NCBI GenBank assembly: GCA_947503775.1
Contig: CANNFE010000005.1
Coordinates: 203,647-267,646 of the forward strand
DNA: 64,000 bases
Direction of reading: 5' to 3'
From: an uncultured Paracoccaceae bacterium
GTDB taxonomy: Bacteria > Pseudomonadota > Alphaproteobacteria > Rhodobacterales > Rhodobacteraceae
Below, one piece after another: positions 27,441 to 36,743 of this stretch. Position numbers and translations under genes: made by a program. The stretch's first letter is position 1. Each line of letters opens with the position of its first letter. Below the pieces are notes generated by a model. That model worked only from the letters and a program-made list of their open reading frames with translations. It was not told where the DNA came from and searched no databases.

Positions 27441-28286
27441 TTGAAGGTTTGCACGAAGATTGCCGATTTCCGGCGGCAGATCGCTCCGTTCCGGGCGGCG
27501 GGGGAGACGATTGGGCTGGTGACGACGATGGGGGCGCTGCATGAGGGGCATCTGGCGCTTGTGGCGGCGGCGAAGGCTCAGACCGCGCGGGTTGTGACGA
27601 CGATCTTCGTCAATCCCACGCAGTTCGGCGATCCCAAGGACCTGGAGAGCTATCCGCGTGACGATGCGGGCGATCTGGGCAAGTTCGAGGATGCGGGCGT
27701 CGATGCGGTCTTCATGCCGTCGGTGGATGAGATGTATCCCAAGGGCGACGAGACCATCGTGGAGACGACGCGGCTGGCCAATATGCTGCACGGCAAGGTC
27801 CGCCCCGGGCATTTTCGCGGCGTGGCGACGGTCGTGACCAAGCTGCTGAACATCGCGCAGCCCGATGCCGCCTATTTCGGCGAGAAGGACTGGCAGCAGC
27901 TTCAGGTCATCAAGCGGATGGTGCGCGATCTGCATATGCCGGTGCGGATCGTCGGCGTGCCCACCAAGCGCGAGGCGGACGGGCTGGCCATGTCCTCGCG
28001 CAACGCGCGTCTGACGCCCGATGACCGGGCGGCGGCCATCGTGCTGTCCCAAGCGCTTGATAAGGCAGAGGCGGCGGCGCGCAAGAAGGCGACCGTTTCG
28101 GAAATCGAGAGCCTGCTGCGCGGGACCATCAACGGTGAGCCACGGGCCAGCCTGAGGGCCGTCGATATTGTCTGGACCGACACGCTCGAACGGGCGCAGG
28201 GGCCGCTTACGCGGCGGGCCGCTTTGCTGGTCTCGGCCGAGTTCGGCGGTGTATTACTGATCGACCAGAGGGAGATCGCTCCATGA
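27441..28286 (+). CDS. panC: Pantothenate synthetase
   Basis: This 281-residue cytoplasmic enzyme condenses pantoate and beta-alanine with ATP. Motifs are [16 protein letters not shown] (the HxGH nucleotide-binding motif), [44 protein letters not shown] and MSSRNARLT. Its length fits the family. The start is TTG at 27441, as no ATG lies at a suitable position. It overlaps panB by four bases. Confidence 0.96.
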   Translation: MKVCTKIADFRRQIAPFRAAGETIGLVTTMGALHEGHLALVAAAKAQTARVVTTIFVNPTQFGDPKDLESYPRDDAGDLGKFEDAGVDAVFMPSVDEMYPKGDETIVETTRLANMLHGKVRPGHFRGVATVVTKLLNIAQPDAAYFGEKDWQQLQVIKRMVRDLHMPVRIVGVPTKREADGLAMSSRNARLTPDDRAAAIVLSQALDKAEAAARKKATVSEIESLLRGTINGEPRASLRAVDIVWTDTLERAQGPLTRRAALLVSAEFGGVLLIDQREIAP

Positions 28287-29092
28287 GCAAACAGACCAAG
28301 ATCCGCCGGATCACCGCCCCCGAGATCGCGGCGCGCAAGGGCAAAGAGCCGATCGTATCGCTGACATCCTATCACGCGCATACCGCCGCCATCGTGGAGC
28401 AGCATGCCGATTTCATCCTTGTGGGTGATAGCCTTGGGATGGTGATGCATGGGATGGAGAATACGCTGGGCGTGTCGATGGAGCTGATGATCGTACACGG
28501 TCAGGCGGTCGTGCGCGGCACCAAGCGGGCGCTGATTGTCGTCGATATGCCATTCGGCAGCTACGAGGAAAGCCCGGAGGTCGCTTTTCGCAACGCGGCG
28601 CGGATCATGAAGGAGACGCAATGCGGCGCGGTCAAGCTGGAGGGCGGGCAGTCGATGGCCGAGACGATCCGGTTTCTGACCGAGCGCGGGATCCCGGTGA
28701 TGGGCCATACCGGGCTGACGCCGCAATCGACCCATGTGATGGGGGGCTTCAAGACGCAAGGCCGGGACGAGGACACCTGGCCAGAGCTGATCGCGGACGC
28801 CAAGGCGGTCGAGGAGGCAGGCGCCTTCGCGTCGGTTCTGGAGGGCGTGGTGGAGCCGCTGGCGCGCAAGATCACCGAGGAGATCTCGATCCCGACCATC
28901 GGGATCGGGGCGTCGGCAGCCTGCGACGGGCAGATCCTGGTATTGGAAGATATGCTCGGGCTAAGCGATTGGGTGCCGAAATTCGTCAAGGTTTACGGCT
29001 CGCTGGGGCCGATGATCGAAGAGGCGGTCAAGAGCTATGCGGACGAGGTGAAGTCGCGTGCGTTTCCGGGCGAGGATCAGGTCTACCGCTGA
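28283..29092 (+). CDS. panB: 3-methyl-2-oxobutanoate hydroxymethyltransferase
   Basis: This 269-residue enzyme makes ketopantoate from ketoisovalerate using methylene-tetrahydrofolate, the step that feeds panC. Signature segments are [59 protein letters not shown] and [21 protein letters not shown]. The ATG overlaps the panC stop, forming a panCB operon. It is convergent with nadK, four bases away. Confidence 0.96.
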   Translation: MSKQTKIRRITAPEIAARKGKEPIVSLTSYHAHTAAIVEQHADFILVGDSLGMVMHGMENTLGVSMELMIVHGQAVVRGTKRALIVVDMPFGSYEESPEVAFRNAARIMKETQCGAVKLEGGQSMAETIRFLTERGIPVMGHTGLTPQSTHVMGGFKTQGRDEDTWPELIADAKAVEEAGAFASVLEGVVEPLARKITEEISIPTIGIGASAACDGQILVLEDMLGLSDWVPKFVKVYGSLGPMIEEAVKSYADEVKSRAFPGEDQVYR

Positions 29093-29096
29093 CCCT

Positions 29097-29864
29097 TCAG
29101 GTGAACTGCTCGCGGATGAGCCGTTCCTCGAGCCCATGTCCGGGATCGAAGAGCAGCCGATGCGCGATGGAGGGATCGCTGCGGATCTCGGCCCAGGCGA
29201 CATCGCGAACGGATCTTCGGCTGTCGGCATCGGCCATGACGGGGCGCTTTTCGGGAGAGAGCACCTCGAACCGGACGACCGCGCCCATGGGCAAGAGCGC
29301 GCCGCGCCACCGGCGGGGGCGGAAGGCGGCCATGGCGGTGAGCGCGAGCACATCCGCTCCGATCGGCAGGATGGGGCCGTGCGCCGAATAATTGTAGGCG
29401 GTCGATCCGGCGGGTGTGGCCACCAGCGCGCCATCGCAAACAAGCTCGGCCATCCGCTCGCGTCCGTCGACGAGGATCCGAAGCTTAGCGGCCTGCGGGC
29501 CCGAGCGCAGCAGGCTGACCTCGTTGATGGAGAGCGCCTCGCAGCGTGCGCCGCCCACGGTTTCGGCGGTCATGGAGAGCGGATGGATCACGGCCTCTTC
29601 GGCGGCGGCGAGCCGTTCGGGCAGGTCGTCCTCGGAATATTCGTTCATCAAAAAGCCGACGGTGCCGCGGTTCATTCCGTAGACGGCAGCGGGCATGTCC
29701 TGCGTGGCGTGCAGCGTTTGCAGCATGAAGCCGTCACCGCCGAGCGCCACGATCAGATCGGCCTCCCCCGGGGGCACCGAGCCATGGCGGGCGGTCAGAC
29801 GTCCCAGAGCCTCTTGTGCGAGATCCACCTCGCTGGCCAGAAACGCGATCTTGGGTCCGGCCAT
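29097..29864 (-). CDS. nadK: NAD kinase
   Basis: This 255-residue enzyme phosphorylates NAD to NADP. The GGDG motif is present ([16 protein letters not shown]), with [15 protein letters not shown] and the glycine-rich [19 protein letters not shown]. The start at 29864 ([17 protein letters not shown]) is preferred; an in-frame ATG 30 bases upstream adds a non-conserved decapeptide. It is divergent from glyA and convergent with panB. Confidence 0.95.
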   Translation of the reverse strand: MAGPKIAFLASEVDLAQEALGRLTARHGSVPPGEADLIVALGGDGFMLQTLHATQDMPAAVYGMNRGTVGFLMNEYSEDDLPERLAAAEEAVIHPLSMTAETVGGARCEALSINEVSLLRSGPQAAKLRILVDGRERMAELVCDGALVATPAGSTAYNYSAHGPILPIGADVLALTAMAAFRPRRWRGALLPMGAVVRFEVLSPEKRPVMADADSRRSVRDVAWAEIRSDPSIAHRLLFDPGHGLEERLIREQFT

Positions 29865-30027
29865 CTGGCCCTCCTGCCGGGTCGTTCGGGCCAACTCTTG
29901 CGCGCGCCTTAAAGAAAGGCAAGCGACGCGATTAATCCGTCTCGCGCGCCTTTGCCGCCTTTTCGTGCTATGCGTGATCCGCTAGAGACGCGCCAACGCC
30001 GCCTGACCGACGTAAAGGAGAGACACC

Positions 30028-31323
30028 ATGAATGCCCCCCACCGCGACGACGGGTTCTTCACCGAAGGTCTTGGCACGCGCGACCCCGAGATCGCCGCCG
30101 CCACGCGGATGGAGCTGACGCGCCAGCGCAGCGAGATCGAGCTGATCGCATCGGAGAATATCGTCTCTGCCGCCGTGATGGAGGCGCAAGGCGGCGTGAT
30201 GACGAACAAGTATGCCGAGGGCTATCCGGGCCGCCGCTATTATGGCGGGTGCCAGTATGTCGATATCGCTGAAAATCTCGCGATCGAGCGGGCCAAAGCG
30301 CTCTTTGGCTGCGGGTTCGCCAATGTGCAGCCCAATTCGGGCAGTCAGGCCAATCAGGGGGTGTTCACGGCGCTTTTGCAGCCCGGCGATACGATCCTGG
30401 GGATGAGCCTCGATGCGGGCGGGCACCTGACGCATGGCGCCAAGCCGAACCAGTCGGGCAAGTGGTTCAACGCGATCCAGTACGGCGTGCGGCAGCAGGA
30501 CAACCTGATCGATTACGATCAGATGGCCGAGCTGACGGCGGAGCATAGGCCCAAGATGATCATCGCGGGCGGCTCCGCCATTCCGCGCCATATCGACTTT
30601 GCCCGGATCCGGGAGATCGCCGATAGCGTCGATGCCGTCGTGCTGGCCGATGTCGCGCATTTTGCGGGTTTGATCGCGGCGGGCGTCTATCCCTCGCCCT
30701 TCCCGCATGCTCATGTGGTGACGACAACCACCCACAAGACCCTGCGCGGCCCGCGCGGCGGGATGATCCTGACCAATGACGAGGCGATTGCCAAGAAGGT
30801 AAACTCGGCCATCTTCCCCGGCATTCAGGGCGGTCCGCTGATGCATGTGATCGCCGCCAAGGCGGTCGCTTTCAAGGAGGCGCTGGAGCCGGGCTTTAAG
30901 CTCTATCAGGAGCAGGTGATCGGCAACGCGCAGGCGCTGGCCGATGAGCTGATGAAAGGCGGGCTCGATATCGTCACGGGCGGGACCGATTGCCATGTCA
31001 TGCTGGTCGATCTGCGGCCCAAGGCGGTCAAGGGCAACGCGACCGAGGCGTCGCTGGGCCGGGCGCATATCACCTGCAACAAGAACGGCATCCCCTTCGA
31101 TCCCGAAAAGCCGATGGTCACGTCGGGGATCCGTCTGGGCTCTCCGGCGGGCACCACGCGCGGCTTTGCCGAAGAGGAGTTCCGCCAGATCGGACGCTGG
31201 ATCGTCGAGGTCGTGGACGGGCTTGCGGCCCATGGCGCGGACGGCAATTCCGAGGTCGAGGCCAAGGTGAAATCCGAGGTCGAGGCTCTTTGCGCGAAAT
31301 TCCCGATCTATCCGAACCTCTAG
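30028..31323 (+). CDS. glyA: Serine hydroxymethyltransferase
   Basis: This 431-residue PLP enzyme interconverts serine and glycine with tetrahydrofolate. Family motifs are [35 protein letters not shown] and [16 protein letters not shown], with the PLP-binding lysine in THKT, and [17 protein letters not shown] strong AAAGGAG ribosome-binding site precedes the ATG. Its C1 product links to panB and to the folate domains of the two DMGDH-like enzymes in the window, although it is not in an operon with them. Confidence 0.97.
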   Translation: MNAPHRDDGFFTEGLGTRDPEIAAATRMELTRQRSEIELIASENIVSAAVMEAQGGVMTNKYAEGYPGRRYYGGCQYVDIAENLAIERAKALFGCGFANVQPNSGSQANQGVFTALLQPGDTILGMSLDAGGHLTHGAKPNQSGKWFNAIQYGVRQQDNLIDYDQMAELTAEHRPKMIIAGGSAIPRHIDFARIREIADSVDAVVLADVAHFAGLIAAGVYPSPFPHAHVVTTTTHKTLRGPRGGMILTNDEAIAKKVNSAIFPGIQGGPLMHVIAAKAVAFKEALEPGFKLYQEQVIGNAQALADELMKGGLDIVTGGTDCHVMLVDLRPKAVKGNATEASLGRAHITCNKNGIPFDPEKPMVTSGIRLGSPAGTTRGFAEEEFRQIGRWIVEVVDGLAAHGADGNSEVEAKVKSEVEALCAKFPIYPNL

Positions 31324-31352
31324 GCGTGACGCGCGCCTTTGGGCGCAAAGCT

Positions 31353-31373
31353 GTCCCGGGCTTGACCCGGGAC
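31353..31373. repeat. GTCCCGGG...CCCGGGAC palindrome after glyA
   Basis: An 8-base perfect stem with a 5-base loop lies 30 bases past the glyA stop and just before the convergent gene at 31393. No T-tract follows. The same sequence type (CCCGGGTCAAGCCCGGGA family) is a widespread alphaproteobacterial repeated palindrome, known from general knowledge of such genomes. It may act as an mRNA end or terminator. Confidence 0.6.
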
Positions 31374-31392
31374 CTCCTGCCCTGCCCCGCGT

Positions 31393-31767
31393 CTAAACAG
31401 TTCCGGTCCAGACGAGGGCAAGGACGATCAGGATCCCAACCACCAGCAGGTTGAAGGCGATCGCGGCGGCGAGGTTGATGCGCCGGGTCCAGCGCAGCTC
31501 TCCCGGTTCGGTCTGTTCGAGAAAGGTCCGCATGTCGCGGTAGATCCCTTCGAGCGTGCGCAGATCGATCTGGCGGGCCAGCTTCGGATGGCCGCCGAAG
31601 GACCGGGCCTCGATCAGACGGGCGGCGTTGCGCCGCTGGCGCCGGGGGAGCAGACGACCGGCCTTGGCCACCTGCCGCTCGAACGGCACATTGGGAAGGG
31701 CCAGCCGCTCTACCATCATCCGCTGCAGTTCAGCCGCCATCTCGTCCACGCGCGTCTCTTGTGTCAT
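31393..31767 (-). CDS. Small tail-anchored membrane protein, function unknown
   Basis: This 124-residue protein has a charged N-terminal region with helices (VDEMAAELQRMMVERLALPN, VAKAGRLLPRRQRRNAARLI). One membrane helix lies near the C-terminus (INLAAAIAFNLLVVGILIVLAL). It is thus likely anchored with the bulk in the cytoplasm. No family is recognised. It is divergent from the alpha/beta hydrolase gene with only 34 bases between the starts. Confidence 0.7.
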   Translation of the reverse strand: MTQETRVDEMAAELQRMMVERLALPNVPFERQVAKAGRLLPRRQRRNAARLIEARSFGGHPKLARQIDLRTLEGIYRDMRTFLEQTEPGELRWTRRINLAAAIAFNLLVVGILIVLALVWTGTV

Positions 31768-31801
31768 GAGAGCGTCTTAGGCCGCGCAAAAGGAGCCGAC
31801 A

Positions 31802-32524
31802 ATGCTCAACACGATAACTCACGGAACCGGACCCCGCGTCGTCATCGCCCATGGGCTTTTCGGGTCCGGCCGCAACTGGGGCGTGATCGCCAAGCGGCTG
31901 GCGGGCAGCTTTGAGGTCGTGACCCCCGATATGCGCAACCACGGGAGCAGCCCGAACTATCCCAGCCACAGCTACGAGGATCTCGCCGGCGATCTGGCCG
32001 AGCTTGGCCCGGCCCATTTCGTCGGCCATTCCATGGGCGGCAAAGCCGTAATGGCGCTGGCGCTGACGCGGCCAGATCTGGTCGAGAGCCTTGCGGTGCT
32101 CGATATCGCGCCGACGTCTTACAGCCATTCGCAGATGGGCCCGCTCGAGGCGATGCGGCGCGCCGATCTAAGCGGGATCACGCGCCGGTCGGAGGTAACG
32201 CTGGAGGGGATCGATGCCCCCACGAGCGCCTTTCTACTGCAAAGCCTCGATGTCGAGGCGCGGCGCTGGATGCTCAATCTGGATGTGCTGGCCAGCGAGA
32301 TGCCGAAGATCCTGAGCTTTCCGGATCTGGGCGGGCGCTATGAGGGGCCGGCGCTTTTTCTGCGTGGAGGCGCGTCCGATTATGTGCAGGCCGAACACGA
32401 GGATCGCATCCGCGCGCTTTTTCCCGCCGCGCGGATCGAGACGGTCGAGGGGGCCGGTCACTGGCTGCATGCGGACAAGCCGAGGGAAGTGGAAGCGGCG
32501 CTCAGGACCTTTCTAGCAGGCTAA
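31802..32524 (+). CDS. Alpha/beta hydrolase (YbfF-type esterase)
   Basis: This 240-residue hydrolase has the oxyanion segment VIAHGLFGSGRNWGVIAKRL, a PDMRNHGSSP loop and the nucleophile elbow VGHSMGGKAVMAL. A late acid region (FLRGGASDYV) and the histidine in VEGAGHWLHADKP complete the triad. This pattern matches YbfF-like acyl-CoA/palmitoyl esterases. Its stop overlaps the stop of the convergent secreted-protein gene by four bases. Confidence 0.88.
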   Translation: MLNTITHGTGPRVVIAHGLFGSGRNWGVIAKRLAGSFEVVTPDMRNHGSSPNYPSHSYEDLAGDLAELGPAHFVGHSMGGKAVMALALTRPDLVESLAVLDIAPTSYSHSQMGPLEAMRRADLSGITRRSEVTLEGIDAPTSAFLLQSLDVEARRWMLNLDVLASEMPKILSFPDLGGRYEGPALFLRGGASDYVQAEHEDRIRALFPAARIETVEGAGHWLHADKPREVEAALRTFLAG

Positions 32525-33171
32525 TCCGGATCGCAGGCATTGCCGACGCCGTCATCCTCTCCGGGAAGAAAGACGCAAAGCGGCAGCGCGGTGACCGCCT
32601 CTCCTTCGAGGCCGGTCAGGACCAGCGTGTAGACGTCGTAAAAGCTGCCGTCGCGCGCCTGCTCCTCATAGACCACCAGCGCATCGGGCTTGCCGTCCTC
32701 GGTCCAATCGCCGACGGCGAGCGGGGCGATACTGATCACCCAATGCGGATCGCGCGCCATCGCCGCCGAGCAAAAGACGGTCCAGTCGACATCGTAGAGC
32801 TTGTCGAGCGTCACCGGATCCGTCCCCTCGGGCAACCGCGGCGCAGAGCCGTTGGGAAAGCTGCGCAGATCCATGTTCTGGATCGACCCGTCCAGAACGC
32901 GGCAGGCGGTCGGGCGGTCGCTTTTCAGCGGCTCGCCGATACCGAGCAGAAATCCGATCTCGCAGGAGACGAACCGTTGCGGCTGCACGGCGGGGCTGCG
33001 GCGCACTTCGGGATAGGCGGCCAAATAGTCGCCGCAGGTCGGATAGGCGGGCACGCCGGTCACCATGGCGGCCGCCTCTTCGGGAACGGAAGACGGCAGG
33101 TCGTTGCGAAGCCTGTCCGCTTCGGCCATGGCCAGACCGGGCAGGATCAGGGCAAGGAGGGCCAGTCTCAT
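32521..33171 (-). CDS. Secreted six-cysteine protein, possible partner of the muramidase
   Basis: This 216-residue protein has a Sec signal peptide (MRLALLALILPGLAMA, cleavage before EAD). The mature part has six cysteines at about 46, 70, 90, 134, 199 and 213, enough for three disulfides. The segment VGDWTEDGKPDALVVYEE resembles an Asp-rich FG-GAP-like calcium loop. Its ATG overlaps the stop of the upstream muramidase gene (ATGA), so the two are translationally coupled. No family is recognised. An exported disulfide protein behind an unexported cell-wall hydrolase suggests an inhibitor or immunity role, which is inference. Confidence 0.75.
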   Translation of the reverse strand: MRLALLALILPGLAMAEADRLRNDLPSSVPEEAAAMVTGVPAYPTCGDYLAAYPEVRRSPAVQPQRFVSCEIGFLLGIGEPLKSDRPTACRVLDGSIQNMDLRSFPNGSAPRLPEGTDPVTLDKLYDVDWTVFCSAAMARDPHWVISIAPLAVGDWTEDGKPDALVVYEEQARDGSFYDVYTLVLTGLEGEAVTALPLCVFLPGEDDGVGNACDPD

Positions 33172-33794
33172 TGCGTTTCCTCCCCTGCGGCGGCGGCATC
33201 TGCAAGATCTTCGTCCAGAAGCGGTTCGAGATAGGCCGCCTCTCGCCTGCGGCGCGAGGGGTAGCGATCGCGAAAGTTGCGCAGTTCGGCATGGACGGCG
33301 TGCCAGTTCTGCATGAGGCTGTTGCTCCAGAAGGTCGGGGTGCGGGTGGCGAGATCGCCGTATTGGAAGGCGACCGACATGATGACGGTCTGGGCCTGGG
33401 GCGGCAACTCGTGAAAGAAGTGGCCGGCTTCGCCCATCCGGGCGATTGCGGTGTCGAAGCGGTCCGCGACCTCGGCGGCCTTGCGGCGTTTGACAGCCTG
33501 GTCGATCGCCGCGGCATCCTCGGGAGAAATCGTGAGAGGAGAAGCGCTTAGCGCCTTCTGGGCGGCGTCGCGGCGGAGGCCGAGATAGGGGCGGAGCGTC
33601 TCAAAGAGCGGCGTGCCGCGCGGGGCGATAAGGGTCAGGTCCTCTTCGCTGTGCTGGCCCAGATCGAAGCCGGTGCCGATGGTCACGCCCGAGCGGCCAA
33701 GGACCCGGCCCTCGGCGTCGGCTGGCACGTACCCTTCTGTAATCGCGACGCCTTCCTGCTCGGCGATGAAGGCCCAATCGATGTCGAACTGCAT
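33168..33794 (-). CDS. Pesticin-like (T4-lysozyme-fold) muramidase
   Basis: This 208-residue protein has N-terminal motifs (IAEQEGVAITEGYVPADAEG, then SGVTIGTGFDLGQ) matching the pesticin C-terminal muramidase domain. Catalytic candidates are E14, T38 and D44, with spacing close to E178, T201 and D207 of Yersinia pesticin. LPPQAQTVIMSVAFQYGDLA matches the conserved helix later in the fold. There is no signal peptide or membrane segment, so delivery to peptidoglycan needs another route (holin-like export, secretion system or lysis). The overlapping downstream gene encodes an exported protein. Confidence 0.72.
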   Translation of the reverse strand: MQFDIDWAFIAEQEGVAITEGYVPADAEGRVLGRSGVTIGTGFDLGQHSEEDLTLIAPRGTPLFETLRPYLGLRRDAAQKALSASPLTISPEDAAAIDQAVKRRKAAEVADRFDTAIARMGEAGHFFHELPPQAQTVIMSVAFQYGDLATRTPTFWSNSLMQNWHAVHAELRNFRDRYPSRRRREAAYLEPLLDEDLADAAAAGEETQ

Positions 33795-33879
33795 GGATCC
33801 TCCGGCCGCGCCTGCCCGGTCCCACCTAGAGGCCGCGCGGGGTGCGTCAAAGCGGCGCAGAGGATTTTCCTAAAGTCAG

Positions 33880-34245
33880 TTAGGATCTTTGTGGCGTATT
33901 GAAGATCATCGTCCCAGTTGTGCCGTCCGACAAGCTGAACTGCCCGCTCACCTGGCCTTGCCAGATTTGGGCCGTCAGAACCGACGTGCCGGTCCGCCCA
34001 TCGCTACACTCCAACGGCACCGTCACACTTCCACTAAGTTGACGGGCTTGTTGTCTGGTTAACGCACCATTGCACGTCCACCCCGTGTTCGAGGTGATCT
34101 GAAACGACTCGTTCACGCCGCCATCGGTGGCGGCAACTGCAGTCAAAGTTTCATTTCGATTGGTGAGGCCACTTCCCGAAAGCGTCCCTGCGGAACATCC
34201 CGCCAAAATCACGGCAGAGATAACGGCCAATACAGCAAATCGCAT
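33880..34245 (-). CDS. Small lipoprotein, function unknown
   Basis: This 121-residue protein has a lipoprotein signal (MRFAVLAVISAVILAGC). The mature region includes two cysteines (WTCNGAL and LECSDGRTG) and an alternating beta-like pattern ending GQFSLSDGTTGTMIFN. It could be a small outer-membrane lipoprotein. Its composition is less GC-rich than most neighbours. It probably shares a transcript with the upstream lipoprotein gene 21 bases away. Confidence 0.65.
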   Translation of the reverse strand: MRFAVLAVISAVILAGCSAGTLSGSGLTNRNETLTAVAATDGGVNESFQITSNTGWTCNGALTRQQARQLSGSVTVPLECSDGRTGTSVLTAQIWQGQVSGQFSLSDGTTGTMIFNTPQRS

Positions 34246-34266
34246 TTTGAACTATCCTTCTATGTT

Positions 34267-34776
34267 TTACGGAAAGGTGATCCGCACAGGTTCATAGGTC
34301 AGTCTGTCCGTCTGCCGCCCCGGTGCATCTGCCGCAGTCGCGCTCGCAACGGAGGCTCCGACGACTGCACCCAGTCCCCCTCCGACTCCTCCAGCAATCG
34401 CGGCGGCTCTCATCTGGCGTGTTTGGTTGAACGGCGGAACTGCTATGCGAACTGCCTGCGTATCGGCTCGGCATACGACATCGAGCGGCGGCGTTTGCGG
34501 CCCATAACTTGGCAAATTGGCCAAGGCTGGTGTCGTCAGCGCCAGGCTATAATATGGCGTCTCGACCGTGCATCGCGCGCCTTCAATCTCGTCCCCGCCG
34601 GACGTGAAAGTACGGAAGGGTATGAGGGTCAGATGCTGAAGTTGCACGGATTGAGCTGCCGGCTTGAATGTTGGCGCGGCGGGCGGGGTGTCGATCGATC
34701 CTGAAAGCATGGGATCGGCACAGCCACTTAGAAAAAATGAAGACACCACAATTGTTGCAATAGACCCAGGTCGCAT
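34267..34776 (-). CDS. Lipoprotein with glycine-zipper segment
   Basis: This 169-residue protein starts MRPGSIATIVVSSFFLSGC, a lipoprotein signal. A beta-rich middle (QLQHLTLIPFRTFTSGGDE, GARCTVETPYYSLALTTPAL) is followed by a glycine-zipper-like helix (AIAGGVGGGLGAVVGASVAS) and a TDRLTYEPVRITFP tail. Glycine zippers often mediate membrane association in surface lipoproteins. The start at 34776 is chosen for the signal; the frame is open 105 bases upstream. Composition is less GC-rich than the surrounding core genes. Confidence 0.7.
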   Translation of the reverse strand: MRPGSIATIVVSSFFLSGCADPMLSGSIDTPPAAPTFKPAAQSVQLQHLTLIPFRTFTSGGDEIEGARCTVETPYYSLALTTPALANLPSYGPQTPPLDVVCRADTQAVRIAVPPFNQTRQMRAAAIAGGVGGGLGAVVGASVASATAADAPGRQTDRLTYEPVRITFP

Positions 34777-35271
34777 TATCACATCCTTCAGAAATTCTAT
34801 TTTAACAACAAATAAATAAACGCCTTGCTTTCTTATAAGTCTGTCCCGAGAGGGAGAAAACGTCCGACCGGAACCGGCCACGACAGACGTGGCTATGGTG
34901 CCACAATTTCAGCTCACGTCCTGTGGGCCTTCATCTTCATTGCGATTTCGGGAGCAGCGGCAGCCGCCGCGTTTCCAGAGCAGAACTCTGTCCAGCTGGT
35001 CGCGTCCAATGCCAGAAGCCCAATGAGGGCTCCTTCGGTCGACATCTCGGTGCATCTGCCGCAGCCTTTGTCGCCGCGTCGTTGGTCCATGGGCAGCGCC
35101 GCCATCGGATCGTTCGTGATGGCTTCGGTGACAGTATCTCGACGTGCGCCCCCGACAGGACGGACCGACTGGCCGCGACATATAAGCGACGGCTTTTGGG
35201 CGGGGGCGGGCGGGCGCTTGCGCCGGGGAGAGGCGGCGATATCTTTTGGTCAACATCAAGGAGAGATGCCG
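34777..35271. other. Divergent intergenic region, no gene assigned
   Basis: This gap of about 500 bases lies between two lipoprotein genes. Short AT-rich patches near 34795-34845 could be promoter for the minus-strand gene. ORFs are open on both strands (for example 34914-35105 minus), but neither has a start with a good ribosome-binding site or a recognisable family. The stretch may be a decayed gene. Confidence 0.4.
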
Positions 35272-35409
35272 ATGCCCCGGATGATTTTGATCGCCCTGAC
35301 CCTCACTCTCGCCCATGGCGGCCTGTCGGGCTGCGCGCTGGCGGTTGGTGCGGGCGCGGCGGTCGGTGCGGATGCGATTGCCGAAAGTCGCGGCGGGAAC
35401 CTGTTCTAA
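35272..35409 (+). CDS. Very small lipoprotein
   Basis: This 45-residue ORF reads MPRMILIALTLTLAHGGLSGC, then ALAVGAGAAVGADAIAESR and GGNLF. The LSGC lipobox follows a hydrophobic stretch, and the mature peptide is only about 25 residues with a glycine-zipper look. The ATG at 35272 is chosen because AAGGAGAG lies about eight bases upstream; another ATG at 35266 would be too close. It resembles small entericidin-like or glycine-zipper lipoproteins of roseobacters, without firm assignment. Confidence 0.6.
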   Translation: MPRMILIALTLTLAHGGLSGCALAVGAGAAVGADAIAESRGGNLF

Positions 35410-35414
35410 GGTCA

Positions 35415-35439
35415 GAGGGCGGACATATCGCCCGCCCTC
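35415..35439. terminator. Bidirectional hairpin between convergent genes
   Basis: GAGGGCGG (35415-35422) pairs with CCGCCCTC (35432-35439). It lies between the stops of the small lipoprotein and the convergent YceI gene. There is no T-run on either side, so it is only a probable terminator. Confidence 0.45.
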
Positions 35440-35454
35440 GACCGTCAGACTTCG

Positions 35455-36063
35455 TCAGCTGGTCGCCTCGAGGAACTCAGCCTCGACGATGATCTCGACC
35501 TCGGGACCAACGGCAGGCGCGGCGTTTTCGAGACCGAATTCGGTTCGGTCGATCGTCGCCACCGCGGAAAATCCGATGGCGGCCTGTTCGCTGAGCATGG
35601 GATGCGCCTCGAGCGCGGCATTCATCGTCACGTCGAAGGTCACGGGCAGCGTCGTGCCCATCATTGTCAGATCGCCCGTGATGGTGCCGGTATTGTCGCC
35701 CGTCACCTCGATCCCGGTCGAGGTAAAGGTCATCTCGGGATATTCCGGCGAATTGAACCATTCCGCGCCCGCCAGTTTGGCATCGAAATCCTCGCGCTCG
35801 GGAAACGGGAACCCTGTCGAGATCGAGGCGGGATCGACCGTGATGTTCACGCTGCTTTCGGCGGGGTTTTCGGCATTGAGGTCGATGGACCCCGAAACCG
35901 TCTCGAACCGGCCGGTATAGTTGGACAGGCCGAAATGGCTGACCTTCCAGACGACGCTGGTATGGGTCGGGTCGAGCGCATAGGTGCCCGACGGGATCGA
36001 CAGCTCCTGCGCGGCGGCAGGCAAAGCGAGGGTGGTGGCGATAAGAGCGGCGGCAAGGCGCAT
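35455..36063 (-). CDS. YceI family periplasmic protein
   Basis: This 202-residue protein has a Sec signal (MRLAAALIATTLALPAAAQ). The family block is TYALDPTHTSVVWKVSHFGLS, followed by YTGRFETVSGSIDLNAENP, FDAKLAGAEWFNSPEYPEMTF and the MMGTTLPVTFDVTMN strand. YceI proteins are lipocalin-like and bind isoprenoid-type lipids. The start at 36063 is chosen for the signal peptide; the frame is open 78 codons upstream without similarity. Confidence 0.93.
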   Translation of the reverse strand: MRLAAALIATTLALPAAAQELSIPSGTYALDPTHTSVVWKVSHFGLSNYTGRFETVSGSIDLNAENPAESSVNITVDPASISTGFPFPEREDFDAKLAGAEWFNSPEYPEMTFTSTGIEVTGDNTGTITGDLTMMGTTLPVTFDVTMNAALEAHPMLSEQAAIGFSAVATIDRTEFGLENAAPAVGPEVEIIVEAEFLEATS

Positions 36064-36202
36064 GGGATATGTCTCCGTTCCAGGGTCAGATCTCAACCAT
36101 AGCGGGACATAGCGCGCGCCGGGCACATGCAATATCACGTTTGCGCGCACAGGACCTGTGGACGGATCCGGCAAAAAATCGCCGAGGCGGGCCTCTTGGC
36201 CG

Positions 36203-36442
36203 TTATCGCCAGCGTCTGAGATCGCCCTCGGCCTGGCAGCCCAAGGGAGGCAACTGCCCCGCGAGCCGCTCCTCCAGACGCGCGCAGCCCCAATCACTGA
36301 CTGCCCCCGGCATCACCTGGTTGAGCGTGATCCCCACCTCGTCATAGGGGCTGCCGCCCGATGTGGCGTAGAAATAATAGTACCCGCCCACCGCTCCGCC
36401 GAGCCCAAAGACGGTGCCTGCGATGATGGCCAAAATCTTCAT
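36203..36442 (-). CDS. Small conserved envelope protein, function unknown
   Basis: This 79-residue protein has one N-terminal hydrophobic segment (MKILAIIAGTVFGLGGAVGG) followed by a YYYFYATSGGSPYDEVG stretch. The C-terminal part contains LNQVMPGAVSDWGCARLEER and PPLGC, with two cysteines likely disulfide-bonded in the periplasm. I recall similar short proteins in other Rhodobacteraceae, with a conserved MPG...DWGC core, but no function. It lies about 140 bases upstream of yceI on the same strand. Confidence 0.65.
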   Translation of the reverse strand: MKILAIIAGTVFGLGGAVGGYYYFYATSGGSPYDEVGITLNQVMPGAVSDWGCARLEERLAGQLPPLGCQAEGDLRRWR

Positions 36443-36743
36443 GTGAAATCTCCGCTCGATTATGCCGGGACCATGGAGGGGTGGGTTGAGGATGGCAATG
36501 AGAGAGGCCCGCGCCGGGACAGAGAGGTGAGGGCAGTGGCCAGTGGTGGTGTCAGGATAGGGGACGGGGGTGTTTGGTGGGAGGGGGAAGGAGCGCCCGC
36601 CTCGCGGGGGTCAGGGAGACCGTCGCGCCAGCGGCACGGAGCTGCCCACTGGACGGTCGGGGGTTGCCCGGTGATGTCGGCGGGCGGAGAGAAAGTTGAT
36701 GGGTGGCAAGAACTCATCCTACGCTTGCTGAGCGTTGCGTCAT
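36443..36743. other. Intergenic region, no gene assigned
   Basis: These 300 bases lie between the small envelope gene and the AT-rich RelA/SpoT gene. The purine-rich plus strand allows an 85-codon minus frame (36460-36717) of Pro/Ser-rich sequence without family character. Composition changes sharply near 36720-36750, at the boundary with the AT-rich gene, so this may be the edge of an inserted segment. Confidence 0.4.

Noticed and set aside
34914..35316. Overlapping ORFs on both strands in the 34.8-35.3 kb gap
   Set aside because: No start with a convincing ribosome-binding site and no recognisable family; left as unassigned, possibly decayed sequence.
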